Shown piece by piece: positions 25,706-33,494 of a stretch of DNA of 64,000 nucleotides. The notes under the pieces are model-generated. The model had not been told where the DNA came from and did not search any database. It saw nothing but the letters and a program-made list of their open reading frames with translations. The translations under genes were made by a program, and so were the position numbers. The DNA lies in NCBI GenBank assembly GCA_035318985.1, contig DATHDP010000127.1:40005-104004 (forward strand). Reading direction: 5' to 3'. Source of the DNA: VBAS01 sp035318985. Lineage in GTDB: Bacteria; Bacteroidota; Bacteroidia; Chitinophagales; Chitinophagaceae. Every line of letters starts with the position of its first letter. Within the stretch, counting starts at the first letter, position 1.

Positions 25706-25824
25706 GAGTCTTGTCATGCCGAGGAACGAGGCATCTCAGACTTTAACAAGTATGAAATGCTTCGCCTGACATTTATTACATTTTGAATAATCATTATTAA
25801 ACCCGGCTCTGCATGACAAGACTC
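25706..25824. repeat. 119-bp element with 14-bp terminal inverted repeats
   Basis: GAGTCTTGTCATGC (25706-25719) is repeated inverted and perfectly at 25811-25824. The inner part contains ATGCCGAGGAACGAGGCATCT, itself partly palindromic. There is no coding potential. It resembles MITE-like elements that are frequent in Bacteroidota genomes. Confidence 0.65.
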
Positions 25825-25833
25825 TGCTGTGTT

Positions 25834-25868
25834 GAATAGAATTGTTGCAGTACAAGAGTGCGACGCAA
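25834..25868 (-). repeat. 35-bp dispersed repeat with TTGCGTCGCAC core (complete copy)
   Basis: The copy reads GAATAGAATTGTTGCAGTAC followed by AAGAGTGCGACGCAA on the plus strand. It differs from 32159-32193 at one of 35 positions. It lies between the inverted-repeat element and the phosphoesterase stop. Confidence 0.8.
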
Positions 25869-25904
25869 GGGACGATGAAAAGAATTACAAAAGCTTGCTA
25901 CAAA

Positions 25905-28337
25905 TTAATCATCATTGTCTTCCTCTTTCTTATCTTTCAATTTTACAAAGGCCGATCGTTTTGGACCGGGAAAAGGAACATGATCTCCTTTAATAGCATA
26001 CCAAAGTAATTCACTGAATTCAAGATCAGGAGCACGGTCCTCATTAGTAAAATCAAACGTTTCACTTTTCCTTTGCCATTTGTTCAAGACAGTATTTTTT
26101 TGATTGAGATCGATATTCGCCGGCAACGATACAAACGGGGTCTGATCGGGAATTGGACTAAAACTCCGCCACATTGGTTCAGCTGCGGCATCATATTGAC
26201 TCATCGGTTGCAAACCAAGGATCAACTCCATCGTACGCAACATAGACGATGTGGAATACATCGTGTGATCAACAAATTTTCTTTTTACAAAACCGCCGGC
26301 AACATAAGCCGTTGTGCGATGTGCATCCACATGATCGGCGCCATTCTGCGCATCATCTTCTACAATAAAAACAGCGCTTTCATTCCAAATAGGACTATTG
26401 CTGAGATATTCTACAAACATGCCAACAGCAAGATCATTATCGGCTACATGTGCGAACGGTGTTGGCTTACCATTTCGTAAACCTTCCGTATGGTCATTGC
26501 CAAAACGCATCGTATTGAATTGCGGTACCGCCTTAGCTGCAAGCAATGAATCAAATTCTTTTTTCCATTGAAAAAAACGTTCAATGTCTTTCACATCCAT
26601 GTTCCAGCCAGTGTAATAAGGACAAAAATGATTATCAAGAACAGGAATGCTGGCAGTTCTTGCATCAGTAAACTCGCCATAAGTACGATAGGAAATATTT
26701 TTTTTCTTACACTGATCCCAGATATACCATTTATTGTTTGCCGTTTTATTCATCCCCTCTCCCGGGTAACTGCCACCCCGACCACCATAACTTGTCGGCC
26801 ATACTTTTTCTAAATAATCTGTCGCATAAGCTCCCATACTCCAGCTATGGCCATCGGCGCTTACTTCGCCATCGCAATAGAAATTATCAAGCAACACAAA
26901 TTCTTTTGCCAGCTTATGAAGATTAGGAGTAACATTTTCTCCAAATAAAACCAATGATGGGTCGCCATTACCTTCTTTGATATCACCAAGCACCTGGTCG
27001 TATGTTCTGTTTTCCTTGATGAGGTAAAAAACATATTTGATCGGTGAGGGATCGCCCAGTTTCATTGGGATCGGGTTTCCCACTTCTCCCTTGCTCAAAG
27101 ATTCTGTTTCTTTCGTATACGGCGTATTGTGATAAACAACCTGCGAATAAACTGAAAGTTGCTGAGGTGTCGGTGTATTAATGATACTCATCGTGCCTTT
27201 AAAAAGTCCACCGATGTATTGAACTTCGATCGGCTTTGTTTTGTCTCCCTCCTGGTAAACTACTTCTTCTCTTTTCTTTACAGGATTAGGACCATAAGGA
27301 TTCGCCTGCGATGAAAAACCTTTTCCGTTTGTTACAAATATTTTTTTGCCGATCACTTTTACATTGGTAGGATACCAGCCTGTAGGAATGAAACCATTGC
27401 TTTTACTTTGACCCGGTTTGCTTACATCAAAAACTGCCAGGCAATTATTATCTGCATTGGCAATGTATAAAGTTTTTTCATCCGTACTTAGTGCAAGACC
27501 ATTGGAAGTAGAGCCGGGAGGAGCACTTGGAAAAAGTGCGGCACTTAATGTCTCGATCACTTTCAATGTTTGGGTATTGATGATTGAAACAGAATTATCA
27601 TTTGCATTGGCAACATATAATAGTTTCCCGGTTTTTGACAAGCATAATTCATTGGGATTGTCACCAACTTTTATATGATCTGAGATCTTTTTATTTGTTG
27701 TATTAATAATAACCACTTCATCAGCGCCCCATACAGATACGTATAATCTTTTTTTATCGGTAGATAATACACATCCATAAGCTTCGCCGTCTAAGGGAAT
27801 CGAATCAATGATTTTTTTAGAACTTAAATCAATCACGTAAAGAGTATTATTCTCTTTTGTACCCACATACATCGTTTTTTTTGCATCGTCTATTTCTATA
27901 CCTGTAGGAGAGATTTTATTTGGCCATTTTCTTCCTAATGAAATACTATCATTCAATACAAGCTGGTTACTTTTAATAGCATACTTTAATATCCAGTTAT
28001 CATTTCCTCCTGATGCGTATAAAAACTTTTCATCGCTGCTGAACTTTATTCCATACCATGATTTTGGAATAACAACTGAGCTTAATATTTTATCATTTAC
28101 TGCGTCTATCAGTTGAAGTGATTGTACACTCTGCCCATTATTAGTAACCGCAATAAGTTTCTTTGATGGTGAAACGGCCATGTTCAAAGGAAGATCACCT
28201 AATGGCAGGTCTTTTCCAACAGGAGTAAGGCTCCATCCATTTGGCAAACCCACTCTTTTTGATTCGATCTGTTGAAGAGTTTGAGAAAATAAATTACTGA
28301 AGAAGATCAATGCCGGTATAATCAAAAGTTTTCTCAT
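25905..28337 (-). CDS. Secreted YncE-like propeller fused to alkaline-phosphatase-superfamily phosphoesterase
   Basis: 810 residues with a signal peptide (to about residue 19). The N-terminal half is a seven-bladed YVTN/YncE-type propeller, with repeats such as YVANANDNSVSIINTQTLKVI and YVSVWGADEVVIINTTNKKI. From about residue 435 a phosphoesterase domain of the acid-phosphatase/phospholipase C type follows: YLIKENRTYDQVLGD, LDNFYCDGEVSADGHSW and FIVEDDAQNGADHVDAHRT. These contain the metal-binding Asp and His residues. A periplasmic or surface phosphodiesterase is expected, substrate unknown. The C-terminus is acidic and ends EEDNDD. Confidence 0.88.
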   Translation of the reverse strand: MRKLLIIPALIFFSNLFSQTLQQIESKRVGLPNGWSLTPVGKDLPLGDLPLNMAVSPSKKLIAVTNNGQSVQSLQLIDAVNDKILSSVVIPKSWYGIKFSSDEKFLYASGGNDNWILKYAIKSNQLVLNDSISLGRKWPNKISPTGIEIDDAKKTMYVGTKENNTLYVIDLSSKKIIDSIPLDGEAYGCVLSTDKKRLYVSVWGADEVVIINTTNKKISDHIKVGDNPNELCLSKTGKLLYVANANDNSVSIINTQTLKVIETLSAALFPSAPPGSTSNGLALSTDEKTLYIANADNNCLAVFDVSKPGQSKSNGFIPTGWYPTNVKVIGKKIFVTNGKGFSSQANPYGPNPVKKREEVVYQEGDKTKPIEVQYIGGLFKGTMSIINTPTPQQLSVYSQVVYHNTPYTKETESLSKGEVGNPIPMKLGDPSPIKYVFYLIKENRTYDQVLGDIKEGNGDPSLVLFGENVTPNLHKLAKEFVLLDNFYCDGEVSADGHSWSMGAYATDYLEKVWPTSYGGRGGSYPGEGMNKTANNKWYIWDQCKKKNISYRTYGEFTDARTASIPVLDNHFCPYYTGWNMDVKDIERFFQWKKEFDSLLAAKAVPQFNTMRFGNDHTEGLRNGKPTPFAHVADNDLAVGMFVEYLSNSPIWNESAVFIVEDDAQNGADHVDAHRTTAYVAGGFVKRKFVDHTMYSTSSMLRTMELILGLQPMSQYDAAAEPMWRSFSPIPDQTPFVSLPANIDLNQKNTVLNKWQRKSETFDFTNEDRAPDLEFSELLWYAIKGDHVPFPGPKRSAFVKLKDKKEEDNDD

Positions 28338-28427
28338 AATATTTTTCTTGAGTGAAAGGTACGAAGCTATAAGAAATACCCGTAAAGTGGTATTGAAAAG
28401 ATATTAAGTGTGTTTTACCTTTTGTAA

Positions 28428-30521
28428 ATGTCATTGCCCGTAATTCATGTATGGAAAAAAGCACCGTTCATGCGGTTTCTGCTTCCTTTAATTGCCGGAA
28501 TTGTTTTACAATGGAATTTACAAATTCAACCTGGAATTTTATGGATCGCATTGTGCATGTCCGCCATTGCTACAATTTTATTTTTCTTTATTCCCTTTTT
28601 TAAACGGTATAAGCTTTCTGCTTTAAGTGGTTTAGCAGTTACTCTGTTGTTTATTACACTAGGTGGATTACTGTCCTGGTATAAAAATATTCAGCATGAT
28701 GTGAATTGGTTTGGCAAAAGGTATAAAAATGAAAATGCACTTATTGTTACGTTAATTGAAAACCCTGTTGAAAAAACAAAATCCTATAAGGCAAATGCAT
28801 CAGTAGATTATATTTTAAAAAATAACTCTTGTATTAAAACAAAAGGCACTATCATTCTTTATTTTAAAAAAGACAGCACCCTGCCAACTCTTGAATATGG
28901 TTCACAATTGATCATCACAAAACCATTGCAGGAAATAAAAAACTCCGGCAATCCAGGTGGTTTCAATTACAAAAGATATTCATTGTTCCAGGGAATTACT
29001 CACCAGGTTTATTTAAAAGAAAATGAGTTCGAGATTTTACCAACTACCAATAAAAAATTTGTTCAGCAATTCATTAATAAAAGCCGTACAAAAGTGCTGA
29101 GCATTCTTCGTAAAAATATTATTAAAGGCGAAAAAGAATTGGGTTTGGCAGAAGCATTATTAATAGGATATAAAGATGACCTTGATAAAACATTGATACA
29201 ATCTTACAGTAACACCGGCGTCGTTCATGTCATTGCGATCTCGGGCCTGCATCTTGGGCTTATATACTGGTTGCTCACTTTGATATTAAAACCACTACAA
29301 AGAAAAAAAGTAAAATGGCTAAAACCTGCTTTAATTCTTCTCGGGTTATGGTTATTTAGTTTGCTTGCAGGGGCACAACCATCTATTATCCGGTCTGCAG
29401 TAATGTTTACCTGTATTGTTTTAGCAGATTCTCTTACAAGAAAGTCATCCATCTTTAACACCCTTGCTTTTTCAGCTTTCTTATTGCTGTGCTATGACCC
29501 TTATTGGCTTTGGGATGTTGGCTTTCAGTTATCATACGCTGCTGTGTTAAGTATTGTCATCTTCATGCTACCGATCTATAATTGGTTTTACACAAAAAAT
29601 AAACTACTGGATCTTATATGGAAACTAAATGCAGTAACAATAGCTGCACAAATTCTTACAGTACCGGTCAGCATTTATCATTTTCACCAGTTCCCGAATT
29701 ATTTTTTACTTACTAATTTTTTAGCAGTTCCATTATCAAGCTTAATTGTGCTTGGTGAAATTTTATTATGTACTGTTTCATTCATTCATGTCTTTGCCAC
29801 ATTTATTGGTAAAATTCTTTCCTGGCTTATCTGGATCATGAATTCTTATATCGAACGAATTGAGATACTTCCATTTTCTTTATTGGATGGCCTTCAAATC
29901 TCAATTCTTCAAACAATTCTGTTGTTTGGAGTAGCCACCGGTTTTGGTTTTTGGCTAATGGAGAAAAGTAAAGCCGGTCTTAAATATGCATTGGCGGCAT
30001 TGTTTGGATTCGTTGCGTTACGAACCATTTCATTTATACAAGCAAATAACCGTGAGCAGCTGATCGTTTATAATGTACCTCAAAAACGAGCTATTGATCT
30101 TATTGATGGAAGAAAATATTTCTTCATTGGTGATTCTGACCTGTTAGCAGATGATTTTATAAGAAACTTTCATATAAAACCGTCAAGGGTTTTGCACCGC
30201 ATTGAACCGGCCATAAATTTTGAAAATTATCAAGAACAGGAGAATTTAATTTCCTGCAACAGTAAAAAAATACTGACGATAAGCGAAACAAAATATTTTG
30301 TTCCGCTTGAAGAAAAGATCCCTGTTGACCTTCTGCTGATCTCGGGTAACCCCAAACTATATTTTAATAAACTGGCAGAAACATTTTCTGTAAAACAAGT
30401 TGTCTTTGATGGCTCCTGTCCTGCGTGGAAAATTAATTATTGGAAAAAGGATTGTGATCTATTACATATTCCCTGGCATGATGTAAGTGAAAAAGGGGCT
30501 TTTGTGATGAACCTCCGGTAG
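28428..30521 (+). CDS. comEC: ComEC/Rec2-family DNA uptake channel
   Basis: 697 residues. The N-terminus has two membrane helices and a DUF4131/OB-like domain (about residues 60-210). The Competence domain (about 240-500) has VIAISGLHLGLIYWLL and AGAQPSIIRSAVMF, which are family hallmarks, and about ten membrane helices. The last 170 residues correspond in position to the metallo-beta-lactamase-like domain of B. subtilis ComEC. They are short and lack the H-x-H-x-D-H zinc motif, so this part should not be a nuclease. The protein carries single-stranded DNA across the inner membrane during natural transformation. radA and comF in the same window fit a DNA-uptake capacity. Confidence 0.93.
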   Translation: MSLPVIHVWKKAPFMRFLLPLIAGIVLQWNLQIQPGILWIALCMSAIATILFFFIPFFKRYKLSALSGLAVTLLFITLGGLLSWYKNIQHDVNWFGKRYKNENALIVTLIENPVEKTKSYKANASVDYILKNNSCIKTKGTIILYFKKDSTLPTLEYGSQLIITKPLQEIKNSGNPGGFNYKRYSLFQGITHQVYLKENEFEILPTTNKKFVQQFINKSRTKVLSILRKNIIKGEKELGLAEALLIGYKDDLDKTLIQSYSNTGVVHVIAISGLHLGLIYWLLTLILKPLQRKKVKWLKPALILLGLWLFSLLAGAQPSIIRSAVMFTCIVLADSLTRKSSIFNTLAFSAFLLLCYDPYWLWDVGFQLSYAAVLSIVIFMLPIYNWFYTKNKLLDLIWKLNAVTIAAQILTVPVSIYHFHQFPNYFLLTNFLAVPLSSLIVLGEILLCTVSFIHVFATFIGKILSWLIWIMNSYIERIEILPFSLLDGLQISILQTILLFGVATGFGFWLMEKSKAGLKYALAALFGFVALRTISFIQANNREQLIVYNVPQKRAIDLIDGRKYFFIGDSDLLADDFIRNFHIKPSRVLHRIEPAINFENYQEQENLISCNSKKILTISETKYFVPLEEKIPVDLLLISGNPKLYFNKLAETFSVKQVVFDGSCPAWKINYWKKDCDLLHIPWHDVSEKGAFVMNLR

Positions 30522-30531
30522 CTTACATTTG
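30502..30531 (+). promoter_or_regulatory. Promoter of purH
   Basis: TTG (30502-30504), 19 nt, TACATTTG (30524-30531). This is an exact match to the Bacteroidota consensus and overlaps the end of comEC. Confidence 0.6.
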
Positions 30532-30542
30532 CGGCTCTAACG

Positions 30543-30575
30543 AGTCATGCCACGGTTTTGAACCGTGGCATGACT
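30543..30575 (+). other. Perfect 15-bp hairpin in the purH leader
   Basis: AGTCATGCCACGGTT pairs perfectly with AACCGTGGCATGACT across TTG. It lies 5-10 nt after the expected transcription start and 14 nt before the purH ATG. No T run follows, so it is not a normal terminator. It may stabilise the mRNA 5' end or control translation. Confidence 0.75.
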
Positions 30576-30589
30576 ATTCAACCTCTTTT

Positions 30590-32101
30590 ATGAACAAAAA
30601 AATTCAGTCTGCCCTCATCTCTGTTTTTTACAAAGATGGTCTTGAGCCTATTGTAAAATTGCTGTCCGAACTTGGTGTTACTATTTATTCCACCGGTGGC
30701 ACACAAAGTTTTATTGAAAAGCTGGGAGTAAAGGTTGTACCTGTTGAGGATCTCACGACTTACCCGTCTATTCTTGGCGGCAGAGTAAAGACTTTACATC
30801 CATCTGTATTTGGTGGCATTCTTGGAAAAAGAGATGATGAAACCCATGTGGCAGAAATGAAGCAGTACAACATCCCTGAAATTGATCTTGTGATCGTTGA
30901 TCTTTATCCTTTTGAAGAAACTGTTGCTTCAACTACTGATGAAAAAGCAATCATTGAAAAAATTGATATCGGCGGACCATCCATGATACGCGGTGCAGGA
31001 AAAAATCATAAAGATGTTGTTGTTGTTGCTAACAAGGCAGACTATTCCTTGCTGGAAAAAGTAATAAGAGAGCAAAACGGAGAAACCACATTAGACCAAA
31101 GAAGAATGTTCGCAATAAAAGCTTTTGATGTATGCACTGCGTACGACACAGCGATCTCAAATTATTTTCACCAGCTTTCTGTTATCACCCCATTTAATAA
31201 AGAAGAAAAAGCAATGCGCTATGGTGAGAACCCTCACCAGAAAGCTGCATTCTTTGGGAACCTTAATGAATTATTTGATCAGTTGAACGGCAAAGAACTT
31301 TCTTATAACAATCTTGTTGATGTAGATGCGGCTGTTCAGATCATAAAAGAGTTTACGGATACAACATTTGCGATCATCAAGCACACAAATGTTTGCGGCG
31401 TAGCACAAAGAACAACAATAAAAGAAAGCTGGGATGCTGCTCTTGCCGGTGATCCCGAATCTGCTTTTGGTGGTGTATTGGTTTGTAACGGCACTATTGA
31501 TAAAGCAACTGCTGATGCTATAAATGAAATATTCTTTGAAGTGTTGATCGCTCCAGCTTTTAATGAAGATGCATTAGTCGTACTCAAATCAAAAAAGAAT
31601 AGAATTCTGTTGCAACAGAAATCAGAAACTAGGAAGCAGAAACCAGAAATGTTCCGTTCATTATTAAATGGAGTATTGATACAAGGAACAGATGAAGGCA
31701 ATTATTCCGAATGGAAAGAAGTTGGTGGCAGGGAAACAACATCTTCAGAAAAAGAAAATCTGAAATTTGCCAATGTTATCTGTAAGCATCTAAAATCAAA
31801 TGCAATTGCATTGATAAAGAATAAGCAGTTGATTGGAAAAGGTTGCGGGCAAACAAGTCGTATTGATTCATTGCGCCAATCAATTGAAAAGGCAAAGCAA
31901 TTTAATTTTGATCTGCATGGTGCAGTATTAGCAAGTGATGCATTCTTCCCTTTTAATGATTGTGTAAAGATGAGCCATGAAGAAGGAATAGAAGCATTCA
32001 TACAACCCGGCGGTTCTATACGGGATAAAGATTCAATTGAGTATTGTGTAGAAAATAAGCTAGCGATGGTGATGACGGGGATGAGACACTTTAAACATTA
32101 A
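30590..32101 (+). CDS. purH: Bifunctional AICAR formyltransferase/IMP cyclohydrolase
   Basis: 503 residues. It catalyses the last two steps of purine synthesis. The N-terminal MGS-like cyclohydrolase domain begins IQSALISVFYKDGL and has GVTIYSTGGTQ and GRVKTLHPSVFGGIL. The transformylase domain has the catalytic KHTNVCGVA (Lys-His) and ends SIEYCVENKLAMVMTGMRHFKH, the normal terminus. The Lys/Gln-rich segment after KKNRILLQ (residues about 343-354) is encoded by an array of five 7-nt units at 31616-31650 and looks like an insertion into a loop. The gene has its own promoter and leader hairpin. Confidence 0.98.
   Translation: MNKKIQSALISVFYKDGLEPIVKLLSELGVTIYSTGGTQSFIEKLGVKVVPVEDLTTYPSILGGRVKTLHPSVFGGILGKRDDETHVAEMKQYNIPEIDLVIVDLYPFEETVASTTDEKAIIEKIDIGGPSMIRGAGKNHKDVVVVANKADYSLLEKVIREQNGETTLDQRRMFAIKAFDVCTAYDTAISNYFHQLSVITPFNKEEKAMRYGENPHQKAAFFGNLNELFDQLNGKELSYNNLVDVDAAVQIIKEFTDTTFAIIKHTNVCGVAQRTTIKESWDAALAGDPESAFGGVLVCNGTIDKATADAINEIFFEVLIAPAFNEDALVVLKSKKNRILLQQKSETRKQKPEMFRSLLNGVLIQGTDEGNYSEWKEVGGRETTSSEKENLKFANVICKHLKSNAIALIKNKQLIGKGCGQTSRIDSLRQSIEKAKQFNFDLHGAVLASDAFFPFNDCVKMSHEEGIEAFIQPGGSIRDKDSIEYCVENKLAMVMTGMRHFKH
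31616..31650. repeat. Five-unit heptad array inside purH
   Basis: CAGAAAT, CAGAAAC, TAGGAAG, CAGAAAC and CAGAAAT follow with period 7 and are read as residues about 343-354 (QKSETRKQKPEM). Confidence 0.75.
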
Positions 32102-32103
32102 AA

Positions 32104-32155
32104 TGGTGAATGGTGAGTATGCTACTCACAATTGACCACTCACAACTCACAAAAA
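32104..32155. repeat. Heptad units in inverted arrangement after purH
   Basis: TGGTGAA and TGGTGAG (32104-32117) face GCTACTC, ACAATTG, ACCACTC, ACAACTC and ACAAAAA (32121-32155). GTGAGTA and TACTCAC form a perfect 7-bp stem around TGC at 32113-32129. Confidence 0.65.
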
Positions 32156-32158
32156 GCT

Positions 32159-32193
32159 GAATAGAATTGTTGAAGTACAAGAGTGCGACGCAA
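32159..32193 (-). repeat. 35-bp dispersed repeat with TTGCGTCGCAC core (complete copy)
   Basis: Almost identical to 25834-25868 and similar over 32 of 35 positions to 33429-33463 in the opposite orientation. Similarity to the 33429 copy extends through CAATAGTAGC at 32202-32211. Confidence 0.8.
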
Positions 32194-32236
32194 GAGAAGC
32201 TCAATAGTAGCACAAAAGTTAAGTTCATAATCATTC

Positions 32237-33247
32237 ATGCCTTTATTCGACTTCAATAAAACCTTATCACAATCCACTGATGCTTTAAAAAGTTTATCGG
32301 CGCTGAATCCTTTGACCATTCACAAAAAAGGAACAAGAGCCAAAGCCATCTTTGCACTTTCATTAGTTTGCATTCTATGGGGCACCACCTGGCTGGCAAG
32401 CAAACAAGGCGTAAAATATATTCCTGATGCATTGCAGATGGCAGCCATCAGGCAAATGCTCGGCGGTATTTGTTATGTTGGCTTCTTTCTTTACAAAAGA
32501 ATCCCATTACCTAAAGGCAAAGAATGGATACCGATAATTGTATTGAGTTTCTTAAATTTCATGATCAGTAATGGGCTCAGCACACTTGCGTTGCAATACA
32601 AAATTTCAGCAGGACTTGGCGCTATCATCGGTGCCATCTTTCCATTATGGTTAGTGGTCATCGGGCTTTTTATGTCAAGAGGGAAAATGCCTGTAATGGC
32701 TATTGTTGGCTTGCTGCTTGGCTTTGGTGGCGTGTGTGTAATTTTTTATGATCACCTGGATGAATTTTTTGATCCGCAATTCCGCTGGGGCATTTTACTT
32801 TCTGTAATTGCCACATGGACATGGGCCATTGCAACACTTTATACCAAAAAACAAGCCGTTCGATTCAATCCCTATTTCGGTCTTGGTCTTCAAATGGTCA
32901 TTAGCGGAATTGTATTATATAGTTTTTCTGCAGCAACTGGCAAGGCTGTTGCACTTACAGCCATCCCATGGCAAACATGGACAGCCATTGCATATCTTGT
33001 CATCTTCGGTTCATTGATCGCTTTTGTTTGTTATTTGTATGCGTTGCAAAATTTGCCTACCGAACAAGCTTCTGTTTATGCTTACATTAATCCGATGGTT
33101 GCAGTTATACTCGGTTCAATAATATTCGATGAAAAACTTACCATCTATCTCGCCATTGGAGGTCTTGTTACTTTGCTTGGAGTTTTCCTGGTAAATAAGG
33201 CGTATAAAATTACAAGTACAGAACAACCAGAAACGGAAGGAGTGTGA
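32237..33247 (+). CDS. EamA/DMT-family transporter
   Basis: 336 residues with ten predicted membrane helices in two EamA repeats. The first begins FALSLVCILWGTTWLASKQGVKY, where the WGTTW motif is typical, and the second is near ATWTWAIATLYTKK. The segment NLPTEQASVYAYINPMVAVILG is the conserved end of the second repeat. It exports or imports a small metabolite across the inner membrane; the substrate cannot be told. An N-terminal extension of about 35 residues precedes the first helix. A G/C-rich hairpin follows the stop. Confidence 0.9.
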   Translation: MPLFDFNKTLSQSTDALKSLSALNPLTIHKKGTRAKAIFALSLVCILWGTTWLASKQGVKYIPDALQMAAIRQMLGGICYVGFFLYKRIPLPKGKEWIPIIVLSFLNFMISNGLSTLALQYKISAGLGAIIGAIFPLWLVVIGLFMSRGKMPVMAIVGLLLGFGGVCVIFYDHLDEFFDPQFRWGILLSVIATWTWAIATLYTKKQAVRFNPYFGLGLQMVISGIVLYSFSAATGKAVALTAIPWQTWTAIAYLVIFGSLIAFVCYLYALQNLPTEQASVYAYINPMVAVILGSIIFDEKLTIYLAIGGLVTLLGVFLVNKAYKITSTEQPETEGV

Positions 33248-33251
33248 ACCC

Positions 33252-33280
33252 AACCCCCTGTCCCCCTAAAGGGGGGACTT
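33252..33280. other. GC-rich palindrome after the DMT transporter gene
   Basis: GTCCCCC (33260-33266) pairs with GGGGGAC (33272-33278). It may help end transcription, but no T run follows. This C5-TAAAG-G6 palindrome type is widespread between Bacteroidota genes (from memory). Confidence 0.55.
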
Positions 33281-33362
33281 AGATTTAAACTTCTTTATTT
33301 ACCTGTCTTTATTCAAATGTTGAAGTGGTAGATGTATAGCTCGGCATTGCACTTAAGCAGCG

Positions 33363-33386
33363 CTCCTTCTCCTACAGGAGAAGGAG
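33363..33386. other. Perfect 11-bp hairpin
   Basis: CTCCTTCTCCT and AGGAGAAGGAG face each other across AC. It lies in a repeat cluster with 33397, 33429 and 33460. Confidence 0.65.
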
Positions 33387-33396
33387 TTGGAGGATG

Positions 33397-33418
33397 AGGT
33401 CAGCTGCATTGCTACTAT
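33397..33418. repeat. 22-nt motif shared with 63755-63776
   Basis: AGGTCAGCTGCATTGCTACT plus AT here is found in reverse complement at 63755-63776 with two differences. Confidence 0.6.
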
Positions 33419-33428
33419 TGGACTTCTG

Positions 33429-33463
33429 TTGCGTCGCACTCTTGTACTGTAACAATTCCATTC
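33429..33463 (+). repeat. 35-bp dispersed repeat with TTGCGTCGCAC core (complete copy)
   Basis: TTGCGTCGCACTCTTGTACT and the following 15 bases match the two complete copies elsewhere with three or four differences. It abuts the heptad array at 33460. Confidence 0.8.
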
Positions 33464-33494
33464 ACCATTCCTACTCACTTCTTCTCACTCACTT
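33460..33494. repeat. Five-unit heptad array across the stop codon of the deacetylase-like gene
   Basis: ATTCACC, ATTCCTA, CTCACTT, CTTCTCA and CTCACTT run with period 7. The TGA stop (33475-33477, minus) and the last codons (QVSEKK) lie inside the array. Confidence 0.7.

Noticed and set aside
28428..30521. comEC as a pseudogene because the nuclease motif is missing
   Set aside because: The frame is open over full length, the membrane domain is intact and short C-terminal forms occur in this phylum.
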